Shown: positions 10,467 to 18,529 of the stretch, in pieces | Layout: the number at the start of each line of letters is the position of its first letter | Numbering within the stretch: position 1 is the first letter of the stretch | From: Pseudomonas sp. Irchel s3b2 | GTDB taxonomy: Bacteria > Pseudomonadota > Gammaproteobacteria > Pseudomonadales > Pseudomonadaceae | DNA: 64,000 nt | Direction: 5' to 3' | Assembly (NCBI RefSeq): GCF_900187445.1 | Contig: NZ_FYEB01000002.1 | Span: 275,511-339,510 of the forward strand | Notes under the pieces: model-generated | Told to the model about the DNA's origin: nothing | Databases searched by the model: none | What the model saw: only the letters and a program-made list of their open reading frames with translations | Made by a program: the position numbers and the translations under genes

Positions 10467-11414
10467 ATGCCTGCCACTTTCGACCCCGATCATTTGCGTG
10501 CCAGCCTGCGGCCATTGGCCGAGTGGCAGCCGCTGTCGACGGAAGCCATGGCCTATCAGCATTTTTATGGACTGGATTTTGCGCAGCGAACCTTGCGCAG
10601 CGGCTTGGGGCGTTTCGAGGTCGATGGCTATGAAGTGGTCAGCCAGCTCTGGTGGCCCGAGCGGGCGAAGGCGACGCTGTTTCTGTTTCACGGCTTCTAC
10701 GATCACACCGGGCTCTATCGGCATGTGATCGAGTGGGCGCTGGGCCAGGGTTTTGCGGTGATCGCCTGTGATCTGCCGGGGCATGGCCTGTCCAGTGGCG
10801 AGCGGGCGAGCATCAAGGACTTCGCCGAGTATCAGAGCACGCTGCAAGGGCTATTGGCCGAGGCGCAATCGCTGGGCCTTCCGCAGCCTTGGCACTTGTG
10901 CGGGCAAAGCACCGGCGGGGCGATTGTGATCGATCATGTGCTCAATCAGGGCGCGAGCAGTCCCGCCCAAGGGCAGGTGATTCTGCTGTCGCCCCTGGTG
11001 CGGCCGCGAGCCTGGGGCTGGTCGAAGCTCAGTTATTACCTGCTCAAGCCGTTCGTCAAAGGCATCGCCCGGCGTTTCAGCGAGAACTCCAACGACCCTG
11101 ACTTCCTGGCGTTCCTGCAAGCCGATCCGTTGCAGCCGCTGCGTCTGCCAACGGCCTGGGTCGGTGCGCTGGGGCGGTGGATCAAGCGCATCGAAGCGGC
11201 ACCGAAGAGTCCGCGGCGGCCGCTGATCGTGCAGGGGCAGGCGGACATGACCGTGGATTGGCAACACAACCTTGAGGTGTTGCGGGGCAAGTTCGATCGG
11301 CCTCAGGTGCTGATGCTGCCTGAAGCGCGGCATCATCTGGCGAATGAGGCTCCGGGGTTGCGGCAGGAGTATTTCGGGTTTTTGACCAGGCGGATGAGTC
11401 GGGATCGGCGGTGA
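10467..11414 (+). CDS. Alpha/beta hydrolase (serine aminopeptidase/monoacylglycerol lipase type)
   Basis: A 315-residue cytoplasmic hydrolase. The oxyanion region FLFHGFYDHTGLY is followed by DLPGHGLSSGERASI and the nucleophile elbow CGQSTGG with S148. The acid and histidine are probably in the QGQADMTVDW and EARHHLANE blocks, as in monoacylglycerol-lipase-like enzymes. The substrate is unknown. It stands divergently from the thioredoxin-like gene and converges on the DUF2059 gene. Confidence 0.8.
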   Translation: MPATFDPDHLRASLRPLAEWQPLSTEAMAYQHFYGLDFAQRTLRSGLGRFEVDGYEVVSQLWWPERAKATLFLFHGFYDHTGLYRHVIEWALGQGFAVIACDLPGHGLSSGERASIKDFAEYQSTLQGLLAEAQSLGLPQPWHLCGQSTGGAIVIDHVLNQGASSPAQGQVILLSPLVRPRAWGWSKLSYYLLKPFVKGIARRFSENSNDPDFLAFLQADPLQPLRLPTAWVGALGRWIKRIEAAPKSPRRPLIVQGQADMTVDWQHNLEVLRGKFDRPQVLMLPEARHHLANEAPGLRQEYFGFLTRRMSRDRR

Positions 11415-11422
11415 CATTTTCG

Positions 11423-11458
11423 ATTGCCTTCGCGGGCAAGTCGGATCGCGAAGGCAAT
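11423..11458. terminator. Single REP-like palindrome between convergent genes
   Basis: Arms ATTGCCTTCGCG (11423-11434) and CGCGAAGGCAAT (11447-11458) pair perfectly around a 12-base loop. It lies between the stops of two convergent genes and carries short T/A tracts outside the stem, so it could end transcripts from both sides, though weakly. Confidence 0.5.
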
Positions 11459-11475
11459 TTCACAGGCGCCAAAAA

Positions 11476-12228
11476 CTACTGGGCAAGGCTCGACGTACTC
11501 TGTCCCACCGCCAACCCCGCCCGAATCGCCGCCAATGCCGCTTGATAGTAAGCCTTGCCTTCAGTGGACTCGGCAAAGGTCGCGAACTCTTCCAGCTCTT
11601 CATCCGTCAGGTCGCGATAGACATACAGCAGTGTGTTGTTCAGGTCAGCGCCGATTTGCTCCATCAGGCGCTGGCGCTGACCATTCAACATGCCTTGAGC
11701 CTGACCGCCGCCGAGCAGGCCGGGGATCATCGAGCTCAGGCTGTCGGCCGCCACGCCCGCGATCGCCAGGCTGACTTCAGCGCCGGCCTCGCGGGCGGGC
11801 AGGGCCTGGGCCAAGTGACCGATGATGAGTTGACGGTTATCGCTGGCCTGCATTTTCGGCAAGCCCTTGGCGTTTTTCGCCAATTGATCGCGACGGGTCG
11901 CCAGCAGTTCGGCGGCGATGATTTTCTTGCCCAAGGGCGATTGAAAGAAGGTCAGTGCAGGTTTCGGATCGGCGAGTTTCTTGCGCAGTTGCGCTTCGGC
12001 GCGCTGGTCCATGGCCTTGGGGGCGAAACGTTGATTGCTGTTGTTGACCAGGGCCTGAAACACCGCCGGCGGCAGGCTGTTCTGGTAACGCTGCTGAGCG
12101 GCCGAGAGAGCATCGTTGAAATGCGCGCGTTGTTCTGGCCAACCGGCGACCTTGTACAACTGGTCGTGGCCGTCCGCCCAGGCGGGCAAAACGCAGAACA
12201 TCAACAGTGAGAAAAGCAAGCGACGCAT
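11476..12228 (-). CDS. Secreted DUF2059 domain protein
   Basis: A 250-residue protein with a clear signal peptide (RRLLFSLLMFCVLPAWADG) when started at 12228, where AGGAG lies upstream; the longer upstream extension lacks support. The body is helical and charged. The block FQSPLGKKIIAAELLATRRDQLAKN near the middle and a similar motif near the C-terminus (FATFAESTEGKAYYQAALAAI) match the DUF2059 pattern. The function of this family is unknown; location should be the periplasm. Confidence 0.75.
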   Translation of the reverse strand: MRRLLFSLLMFCVLPAWADGHDQLYKVAGWPEQRAHFNDALSAAQQRYQNSLPPAVFQALVNNSNQRFAPKAMDQRAEAQLRKKLADPKPALTFFQSPLGKKIIAAELLATRRDQLAKNAKGLPKMQASDNRQLIIGHLAQALPAREAGAEVSLAIAGVAADSLSSMIPGLLGGGQAQGMLNGQRQRLMEQIGADLNNTLLYVYRDLTDEELEEFATFAESTEGKAYYQAALAAIRAGLAVGQSTSSLAQ

Positions 12229-12361
12229 AGGGACTCCTGTCAGCAGGCGACTATTCTCCGTGGGGTATTCGTACTTGTCGAGAATTCGTATCAGGTTGAG
12301 TGCCTTATCCGACCAATCCTCCGCTGCGTGGCTCTGTCGGATTCGCGGGCACAGGAATACT

Positions 12362-12994
12362 ATGCGCGCCATGCAAATATCCTCTGATCATCCGCTGCTG
12401 TTACGTATCGTCGACGACCTGGCTGAGCGCGGCTGGTCGCAGCAGAATATTTTCCTGCCTCTGGATCTGACCCGGGCGCTGGCGGCCGAGTGCCGAAAAC
12501 GTGCTGCGGAGGGCGAACTCGCTCCAGCCGCTGTGGGGCGCGGGCCGTTTTCGGAGATCCGCGAGGGCATTCGCGGCGACCATATTCAGTGGCTCGAACC
12601 CGGTCAGGCCGAGGCGTGCGACCGCTATCTAGGGTTGATGGACAGTCTGCGTGAGGCGATGAATCGCGATTTGTTTCTGGGCCTGGAAGATTACGAAAGC
12701 CATTTCGCCCTGTACCCGCCCGGCGCTTTCTACCTCAAGCATGTCGACCGTTTTCGCGACGACGACCGGCGCATGGTCTCGGCGGTGATCTATCTCAATG
12801 ACGGCTGGCTGCCCGAGCATGGCGGCCAGCTGCGCATGTACCTGAACGAAGGCGTCGAACACGATGTGGTGCCCACCGGCGGATGCCTGGTGGTGTTCCT
12901 GTCGGGCGAAGTCCCCCACGAAGTCCTGCCCGCGACCCGAGATCGCCTGTCGTTGACGGGCTGGTTTCGCCGTCGTGGCAACGAGCCGTTCTGA
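12362..12994 (+). CDS. 2OG-Fe(II) oxygenase (prolyl 4-hydroxylase type)
   Basis: A 210-residue oxygenase. The iron-binding facial triad is visible as H and D in LKHVDRF and the distal H in GEVPHEVLPA, with the 2-oxoglutarate-binding arginine in DRLSLTGWFRRR. AGGA lies five bases before the ATG at 12362; a second ATG at 12371 would shorten it by three residues. The substrate is unknown. The next gene starts two bases after its stop, so the two are probably co-translated. Confidence 0.82.
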   Translation: MRAMQISSDHPLLLRIVDDLAERGWSQQNIFLPLDLTRALAAECRKRAAEGELAPAAVGRGPFSEIREGIRGDHIQWLEPGQAEACDRYLGLMDSLREAMNRDLFLGLEDYESHFALYPPGAFYLKHVDRFRDDDRRMVSAVIYLNDGWLPEHGGQLRMYLNEGVEHDVVPTGGCLVVFLSGEVPHEVLPATRDRLSLTGWFRRRGNEPF

Positions 12995-12996
12995 TC

Positions 12997-13479
12997 ATGC
13001 AAAAGATTCTGGTAAGCCGTTGTTTGCTCGGTCACCGCGTCCGTTACGACGGAGGCGCCAGTGGGCCATTCAATCTGTTGGAGCAGTGGATTGCCGAAGG
13101 CCGGGTGGTGCCGTTGTGCCCGGAAGTCGCCGGTGGTTTGCCGACGCCAAGAGCCGCGGCGGAGATTCCGGGCGGGCAGGGCGGTGAAGTGCTTGATGGC
13201 CTTGCATCGGTCATCACCACTAAGGGCGAGGACGTCAGTGCCGAGTTTCTTTCGGGGGCTTATCAGGCGCTGGAACTGGTGCAACAGCACGGCATCCGCA
13301 TTGCTGTGCTCAAGGCCAACAGTCCGTCTTGCGGGAATCTGTTGACCTATGACGGGACGTTCAGAGGCGTGAAGGTCAGTGGCGAAGGGGTCACCGCTGC
13401 GTTGCTCAAGCGCAATGGTGTCCAGGTGTTCAGCGAACTGGAGCTGTCACAAGCAGCGGTAGCCCTGCAAATCCTGTAG
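12997..13479 (+). CDS. DUF523 domain protein
   Basis: A 160-residue protein beginning MQKILVSRCLLGHRVRYDGG, the typical DUF523 start. Conserved cysteines occur in SRCLLG, PLCPEV and ANSPSCGN, suggesting a metal or Fe-S site. It starts two bases after the oxygenase stop. Its own stop TAG lies inside the first arm of a REP doublet (CCTGTAGGAG), so the C-terminal boundary may have been set by repeat insertion. Function unknown. Confidence 0.78.
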   Translation: MQKILVSRCLLGHRVRYDGGASGPFNLLEQWIAEGRVVPLCPEVAGGLPTPRAAAEIPGGQGGEVLDGLASVITTKGEDVSAEFLSGAYQALELVQQHGIRIAVLKANSPSCGNLLTYDGTFRGVKVSGEGVTAALLKRNGVQVFSELELSQAAVALQIL

Positions 13480-13561
13480 GAGCTGGCAGCGAAGAGGCCA
13501 TCACATTCAACGATGATGCTGGCATTCAGACCGCCTTCGCTGGCAAGCCAGCTCCTACAGG
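13474..13561. repeat. REP doublet (GGCTTGCCAGCGAA type), left arm shortened
   Basis: The right arm carries the full TTCGCTGGCAAGCCAGCTCC. The left arm reads GTAGGAGCTGGCAGCGAAG and lacks the six bases CTTGCC. The left arm overlaps the last codon and the stop of the DUF523 gene. Confidence 0.88.
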
Positions 13562-13565
13562 GGGC

Positions 13566-14138
13566 TCAGGGTTTCGGGGTCGCCTCCAACCACTTCTGCG
13601 ACAACGCTTCCAGCCGACCATCCGCCTTGATCCGCTGCAGCGCGTTTTCCAGGCTGGCATGAAATGCCGGGTTACCCTTCTGAAACGGAATCGCCAGGCT
13701 CACGGTCTGGCTGGCTTTCGGCTTTTCCTCTGTGAGCGACTGCACCAGCAGTATTGAGCGCGGTTCTTCTTTCTGCGCGATCAATTGCGCATTGGTTTGA
13801 ATGTAAGGTTGGCTGAAGTCGAAACGCTCCGTGAGCGCCGGGCTCGCTGTAATGTGGTTGATGGCGATGTCGTATTTGCCACTTTCGACGCCGGTCAGCA
13901 AATCATTGGAATCGGTGACGACAAAGTCGGCGCGCACATCCAGCTCAGCGGCCAGCAACTGCCCCAGCTCGACCTCGAACCCGGTCAGTTTGTCGTCCTC
14001 CTTGAAATTGAAGGGCGGTGTATTAGCCTCAAGGGCAATGCGCAATTCGCCGCGATCGTTTACATCGTCAATCAGTTCGGCATGAGCCAAAGGGCTCAAA
14101 AGGGGTAGCAGGCAAATCAGGCCAGGCAAAAATCGCAT
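13566..14138 (-). CDS. Shortened periplasmic amino-acid-type solute-binding protein
   Basis: A 190-residue secreted protein of the SBP_bac_3 type (signal peptide ending LAHAEL). The first lobe is complete: ELRIALEANTPPFNFKED, LTGFEVELGQLLA, GVESGKYDIAINHITASPALTERFDFSQPY. After QLIAQKEEPRS the sequence passes almost at once to the C-terminal helix block FQKGNPAFHASLENALQRIKADGRL. Family members are usually about 240-265 residues, so about 60-70 residues of lobe 2 are missing in frame. GGAG lies five bases before the ATG at 14138. It may be a degenerate or re-purposed binding protein; no permease gene is nearby. Confidence 0.78.
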   Translation of the reverse strand: MRFLPGLICLLPLLSPLAHAELIDDVNDRGELRIALEANTPPFNFKEDDKLTGFEVELGQLLAAELDVRADFVVTDSNDLLTGVESGKYDIAINHITASPALTERFDFSQPYIQTNAQLIAQKEEPRSILLVQSLTEEKPKASQTVSLAIPFQKGNPAFHASLENALQRIKADGRLEALSQKWLEATPKP

Positions 14139-14273
14139 GGTCACTCCTTTGAATTCATTTATCGCGACGCTCTGTTCAGGCTCGCTTTGCTATGGTTGTC
14201 GTGTGCCTTCGACAACGAATGGCTGTGAAGTTGTCACGGTCGAGCGAATTTTACGGAAAAACTGGAGAAGAGA

Positions 14274-14699
14274 ATGAAAACCTTTATGTCACGTGCAGCA
14301 TTGGCTGGCCTGCTGATGGGCGTTTCACTGCTGGCCAGTGCTGCCACGCCGGCTCCGAAAGGTGCTGGAGTGTCTATCGTGTCTCCTAAAGACGGAGCGA
14401 CGGTTCCGCAGACTGTCGTCGTCAAGTTCGCTGTCGAAAACATCGCGCTGGCGCCTGCGGGCGATGTCACCAAAAACACTGGCCATCACCATTTGCTGAT
14501 TGATGTCGACAAACTCCCCGCCGCCGGAGCTCCGATTCCGAACGATGCCAACCACCTGCACTTCGGCAAGGCGCAGACCCAGGCTGAAGTAAAACTGACG
14601 CCGGGCAAGCACACGTTGCAGTTGGAATTGGGCGATAGCGGCCACATGCCGTTCGATCCGCCGATCGTTTCTGAGAAGATCACCGTTAACGTCAAATAA
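14274..14699 (+). CDS. Secreted DUF4399 domain protein
   Basis: A 141-residue protein with a signal peptide (AALAGLLMGVSLLASAA). The body is DUF4399-like: VSIVSPKDGATVP, then KNTGHHHLLIDVDKLP, NDANHLHFGKAQTQAEVKLTPGKHTLQLELGDSGHMP. The many histidines (HHH, HLHF, GHMP) suggest metal binding, which is inference. AGAAGAG lies just upstream of the start. An intrinsic terminator follows. Confidence 0.82.
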   Translation: MKTFMSRAALAGLLMGVSLLASAATPAPKGAGVSIVSPKDGATVPQTVVVKFAVENIALAPAGDVTKNTGHHHLLIDVDKLPAAGAPIPNDANHLHFGKAQTQAEVKLTPGKHTLQLELGDSGHMPFDPPIVSEKITVNVK

Positions 14700-14710
14700 C
14701 GCGTGCATGA

Positions 14711-14741
14711 AAAAGGGAGCTCCAAGGAGCTCCCTTTTTTG
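14711..14741. terminator. Bidirectional intrinsic terminator
   Basis: The stem GGGAGCTCC / GGAGCTCCC with loop AA is flanked by AAAA on the left and TTTTTT on the right. It therefore works on paper for the DUF4399 gene on the plus strand and for serA on the minus strand. Confidence 0.9.
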
Positions 14742-14756
14742 TCACTCAAGTCGCGA

Positions 14757-15986
14757 TCAGAACAACACGCGGCTACGGATAGTGCCGTTGATGTGCTGCA
14801 GCTTCTCTTGCGCCAGGTCCGAGTATTCGGCGTCTACGTCGATCACCACGTAGCCGACTTTCTCGTTGGTCTGCAGGAACTGACCGGAAATGTTGATGCC
14901 GTTTTCGGCGAAGACCTTGTTGATCTCGCTCATCACACCCGGAATGTTCTCGTGGATGTGCAGCAGACGGTGCTTGCCAGGGTGAGCCGGCAGAGCCACT
15001 TCCGGGAAGTTCACGGACGATACCGACGTACCGTTGTCGCTGTACTTGACCAGTTTTTCCGCCACTTCCAGACCGATGTTGGCCTGCGCTTCAGCGGTGG
15101 AACCACCGATGTGCGGGGTCAGGATCACGTTGTCCAGGCCACGCAGCGGGCTTTCGAACTCTTCTTCGTTGGAGCGCGGCTCCACCGGGAAAACGTCGAT
15201 GGCCGCGCCGATCAGGTGCTTGTCCTTGATCGCGTCCGCCAAGGCGTCCAGCTCGACCACAGTGCCGCGAGCTGCGTTGATCAGAATGCCGCCCTTCTTG
15301 ATGGCGCGGATTTCCTTCTCGCCGATCATCCACTGGGTGGCAGCGGTTTCCGGAACGTGCAGGGTGACGATATCGGACATGCCCAGCAGCTCGTGCAGGT
15401 TACCGACCTGGGTAGCGTTGCCCAATGGCAGCTTGGTCACGGTGTCGTAGAAATACACCTGCATGCCCAGGCCTTCAGCCAGCACCGACAATTGAGTACC
15501 GATCGAGCCGTAACCGACGATACCCAGCTTTTTGCCACGAATTTCGAAGGAGTTGGCTGCGCTCTTGATCCAGCCGCCACGGTGGCAGGAAGCGTTCTTC
15601 TCAGGAATGCCGCGCAGCAACAGGATCGCCTCGGCCAGCACCAGCTCGGCGACGGAGCGGGTGTTGGAGTACGGCGCGTTGAACACCGCGATGCCGCGTT
15701 CACGAGCTGCGCCGAGGTCGACCTGGTTGGTGCCGATGCAGAAACAGCCGACAGCCACCAGTTTCTTCGCGTGATCGAAGATCTCTTCGGTCAGTTGAGT
15801 ACGGGAGCGAATGCCGATGAAGTGAGCATCAGCGATCTTTTCCTTCAGCTGGGCTTCCGGCAGAGAACCTGTGAGGTACTCGATGCTGGTGTAGCCCGCC
15901 GCCTTGAGGACGTCGACAGCCGATTGGTGGACGCCTTCGAGAAGAAGGAACTTGATCTTGCTCTTATCGAGAGAAGTCTTGCTCAT
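14757..15986 (-). CDS. serA: D-3-phosphoglycerate dehydrogenase SerA
   Basis: A 409-residue cytoplasmic enzyme that oxidises 3-phosphoglycerate to phosphohydroxypyruvate, the first step of serine synthesis. Seen: VGCFCIGTNQVDL, the NAD-binding VGYGSIGTQLSVLAEGLGM, INAARGTVVELDAL, the catalytic-region HIGGSTAEAQ, and a C-terminal ACT domain (HIHENIPGVMSEINKVFAENGINI). The length matches E. coli SerA, which is feedback-inhibited by serine through the ACT domain. It is divergent from a D-2-hydroxyglutarate dehydrogenase gene, which recycles a by-product of SerA. Confidence 0.96.
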   Translation of the reverse strand: MSKTSLDKSKIKFLLLEGVHQSAVDVLKAAGYTSIEYLTGSLPEAQLKEKIADAHFIGIRSRTQLTEEIFDHAKKLVAVGCFCIGTNQVDLGAARERGIAVFNAPYSNTRSVAELVLAEAILLLRGIPEKNASCHRGGWIKSAANSFEIRGKKLGIVGYGSIGTQLSVLAEGLGMQVYFYDTVTKLPLGNATQVGNLHELLGMSDIVTLHVPETAATQWMIGEKEIRAIKKGGILINAARGTVVELDALADAIKDKHLIGAAIDVFPVEPRSNEEEFESPLRGLDNVILTPHIGGSTAEAQANIGLEVAEKLVKYSDNGTSVSSVNFPEVALPAHPGKHRLLHIHENIPGVMSEINKVFAENGINISGQFLQTNEKVGYVVIDVDAEYSDLAQEKLQHINGTIRSRVLF

Positions 15987-16190
15987 CTGCGTAAACCTGT
16001 ATCCCGGAGAAAATTGGCAGGAGATAGCCAGCAGACGCTGACCCGAGCGGCATGACAGCCGTCGCCGCAGAGCAGCCGTTGGGCACTATCCTGCGGGGTC
16101 GGTATGCTAGCATATGCGCCCTGCTAAACACTCGTTCCTGCGACGTGAAGCGTCTTCAGGATGACCATGAATTGTTCGAGAGTTCTGTCG

Positions 16191-17585
16191 ATGACCAATC
16201 CTGCCCTGATTGATGAGCTGAAGACCTTGGTTGAGCCTGGCAAGGTGCTGACCGATGCCGACTCCCTGAATGCTTACGGCAAGGATTGGACCAAGCATTT
16301 CGCCCCGGCCCCGACAGCCATTGTGTTCCCCAAGACCATCGAGCAAGTCCAGGCCATTGTCCGTTGGGCCAACGAACACAAGGTTGCGCTGGTACCATCC
16401 GGCGGTCGTACCGGGCTTTCCGCTGCCGCCGTGGCAGCCAATGGCGAAGTGGTCGTGTCCTTCGACTACATGAATCAGATCCTCGACGTGAACCTGACTG
16501 ACCGCACGGCCGTTTGTCAGCCGGGCGTGGTCACCGAACAATTGCAGAACAAGGCCGAAGAGCACGGTCTGTACTACCCGGTGGACTTCGCCTCGGCAGG
16601 TTCCAGTCAGATTGGTGGCAATATCGGCACCAATGCAGGCGGAATCAAGGTCATTCGCTATGGCATGACCCGCAACTGGGTGGCCGGCATGAAAGTCGTC
16701 ACCGGTAAGGGCGATCTGCTGGAATTGAACAAAGACTTGATCAAGAACGCCACTGGCTACGACCTGCGCCAGCTGTTTATCGGCGCCGAAGGCACGCTCG
16801 GTTTCGTGGTTGAAGCGACCATGCGCCTGGATCGTGCGCCGAAAAATCTCACCGCGATGGTGCTCGGCACCGCCGATTTCGATTCGATCATGCCGGTGTT
16901 GCACGCGTTCCAGAGCAAGCTTGACCTGACCGCATTCGAGTTCTTCTCTGATAAAGCCCTGGCCAAGGTCATGGCGCGCGGCGATGTGCCGGCCCCGTTC
17001 GAATCCGATTGCCCGTTCTACGCGCTGCTGGAATTCGAAGCGACAACTGAAGAAGTGGCCAACCACGCCCTGGAAACTTTCGAACACTGCGTCGAGCAGG
17101 GCTGGGTGCTGGATGGCGTGATGAGCCAGAGCGAAAGCCAGTTGCAGAACCTCTGGAAGCTGCGCGAGTACATCTCCGAAACCATCTCCCACTGGACGCC
17201 ATACAAAAACGACATTTCAGTCACTGTGTCGAAAGTCCCGGCGTTCCTGAAGGAAATCGATGCGATCGTCGCCGAACACTACCCGGATTTCGAAATCGTC
17301 TGGTTCGGCCACATCGGCGATGGCAACTTGCACTTGAACATTCTCAAGCCGGATAACCTGAGCAAGGACGAGTTCTTCGCCAAGTGCGCGACCGTCAACA
17401 AGTGGGTGTTCGAAACCGTCGAGAAGTACAACGGTTCGATTTCCGCCGAGCATGGCGTGGGCATGACCAAGCGTGATTACTTGACCTACAGTCGCTCACC
17501 GGTTGAGATCGAGTACATGAAAGCCGTCAAAGCGGTGTTCGACCCGAACGGCATCATGAACCCGGGCAAGATTTTCGCTGTTTGA
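16191..17585 (+). CDS. FAD-linked D-2-hydroxyglutarate dehydrogenase
   Basis: A 464-residue flavoprotein of the FAD-binding type 4 / GlcD-like family. Motifs: FAD-binding PSGGRTGLSAAAVA, SSQIGGNIGTNAGG and AEGTLGFV; the metal/substrate region GHIGDGNLHLNIL; the C-terminal AEHGVGMTKRDYL and MNPGKIF. The start at 16191 gives the usual length; an in-frame ATG at 16167 has a better AGGA and would add eight residues. In pseudomonads this gene beside serA oxidises the D-2-hydroxyglutarate made when SerA reduces 2-oxoglutarate, which pulls the serine pathway forward. A glycolate or D-lactate oxidase is the alternative. Confidence 0.88.
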   Translation: MTNPALIDELKTLVEPGKVLTDADSLNAYGKDWTKHFAPAPTAIVFPKTIEQVQAIVRWANEHKVALVPSGGRTGLSAAAVAANGEVVVSFDYMNQILDVNLTDRTAVCQPGVVTEQLQNKAEEHGLYYPVDFASAGSSQIGGNIGTNAGGIKVIRYGMTRNWVAGMKVVTGKGDLLELNKDLIKNATGYDLRQLFIGAEGTLGFVVEATMRLDRAPKNLTAMVLGTADFDSIMPVLHAFQSKLDLTAFEFFSDKALAKVMARGDVPAPFESDCPFYALLEFEATTEEVANHALETFEHCVEQGWVLDGVMSQSESQLQNLWKLREYISETISHWTPYKNDISVTVSKVPAFLKEIDAIVAEHYPDFEIVWFGHIGDGNLHLNILKPDNLSKDEFFAKCATVNKWVFETVEKYNGSISAEHGVGMTKRDYLTYSRSPVEIEYMKAVKAVFDPNGIMNPGKIFAV

Positions 17586-17622
17586 TTCTTCGAACCTAAA
17601 GAGCACGAAGCAGGAGTCGGTA

Positions 17623-18288
17623 ATGAGCTATCAGCACCAGTATGTCGACGGGACGCGTATTCACTTTCCGCTGGGGAAAGTGGTGTGCATCGGCCGCAAC
17701 TACGCCGAACATGCCAAGGAACTGGACAATCCGGTGCCTACCGAACCACTGCTGTTCATCAAGCCGGGCAGTTGCGTGGTGCCGCTGGAAGGTGGTTTCA
17801 GCATTCCGACCGAACGTGGCTCGGTGCATTACGAAGCGGAAATCGCCGTGTTGATCGGCAAGCCGTTGTCGACCAAACCGAGCCGTGAAGAAGTGCTGGA
17901 CGCCATCTCCGGCATCGCCCCGGCCCTGGACCTGACCCTGCGCGACAAACAAGCCGAGCTGAAAGCCAAGGGGCTGCCGTGGGAAATCGCCAAATCCTTC
18001 GATGGCGCGGCGGTGATTGCGCCGTTCGTGGCTGGCAGCACCTTCGTCGACCTGACCGACATCGGTATCCGCCTGACCATCAATGGCGAAGTCCGCCAGG
18101 ATGGCAACAGCAAGGACATGCTCAATCCGATCGTGCCGATGATCCAGTACATGGCCGGCTGCTTCTCGCTGCAGGCCGGTGACGTGATCCTCACCGGCAC
18201 GCCGGTGGGCGTTGGTCCGCTGAATGTCGGTGACGAACTGGTGCTCGAACTGCCGGGCGCCAGCCGCTTCACCAGCAGCGTCCTCTGA
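17623..18288 (+). CDS. Fumarylacetoacetate hydrolase family protein
   Basis: A 221-residue FAH-fold enzyme. The N-terminal block KVVCIGRNYAEHAKEL, then PLLFIKPGSCVV, and the metal ligands in HYEAEIAVLIGKPL and the following catalytic region are seen; GDVILTGTPVGVGPL is the C-terminal signature. This small subgroup includes acylpyruvases and oxaloacetate decarboxylases. AGGAG lies upstream. It follows the D-2-hydroxyglutarate dehydrogenase by 37 bp, so they probably share a transcript. Substrate not determined. Confidence 0.85.
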   Translation: MSYQHQYVDGTRIHFPLGKVVCIGRNYAEHAKELDNPVPTEPLLFIKPGSCVVPLEGGFSIPTERGSVHYEAEIAVLIGKPLSTKPSREEVLDAISGIAPALDLTLRDKQAELKAKGLPWEIAKSFDGAAVIAPFVAGSTFVDLTDIGIRLTINGEVRQDGNSKDMLNPIVPMIQYMAGCFSLQAGDVILTGTPVGVGPLNVGDELVLELPGASRFTSSVL

Positions 18289-18303
18289 CCCAACGCAAAA
18301 CCC

Positions 18304-18396
18304 CTGGAGGAGCTGGCTTGCCAGCGAAGAGGCTGTCACATTTAACGATGATGTTGGCTTCAGGCCGCCTTCGCTGGCAAGCCAGCTCCTACAGGG
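18304..18396. repeat. REP doublet (GGCTTGCCAGCGAA type)
   Basis: Inverted arms GGAGCTGGCTTGCCAGCGAA and TTCGCTGGCAAGCCAGCTCC flank a loop that contains ACATTTAACGATGATGTTGG. It follows the FAH gene closely and may protect or end its mRNA. Confidence 0.9.
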
Positions 18397-18529
18397 GATT
18401 GTGCTCTGAGCTTTTCAGCCATTTCCCGTTTTTTTCACATTTTGTCTGGATAATTCCGGGGCTTCTGGCGTCTGAGCCAGTCTCAATGTGCTATTACCCA
18501 TAGCCTGAATTTCTGGAACGCATCCGCGC

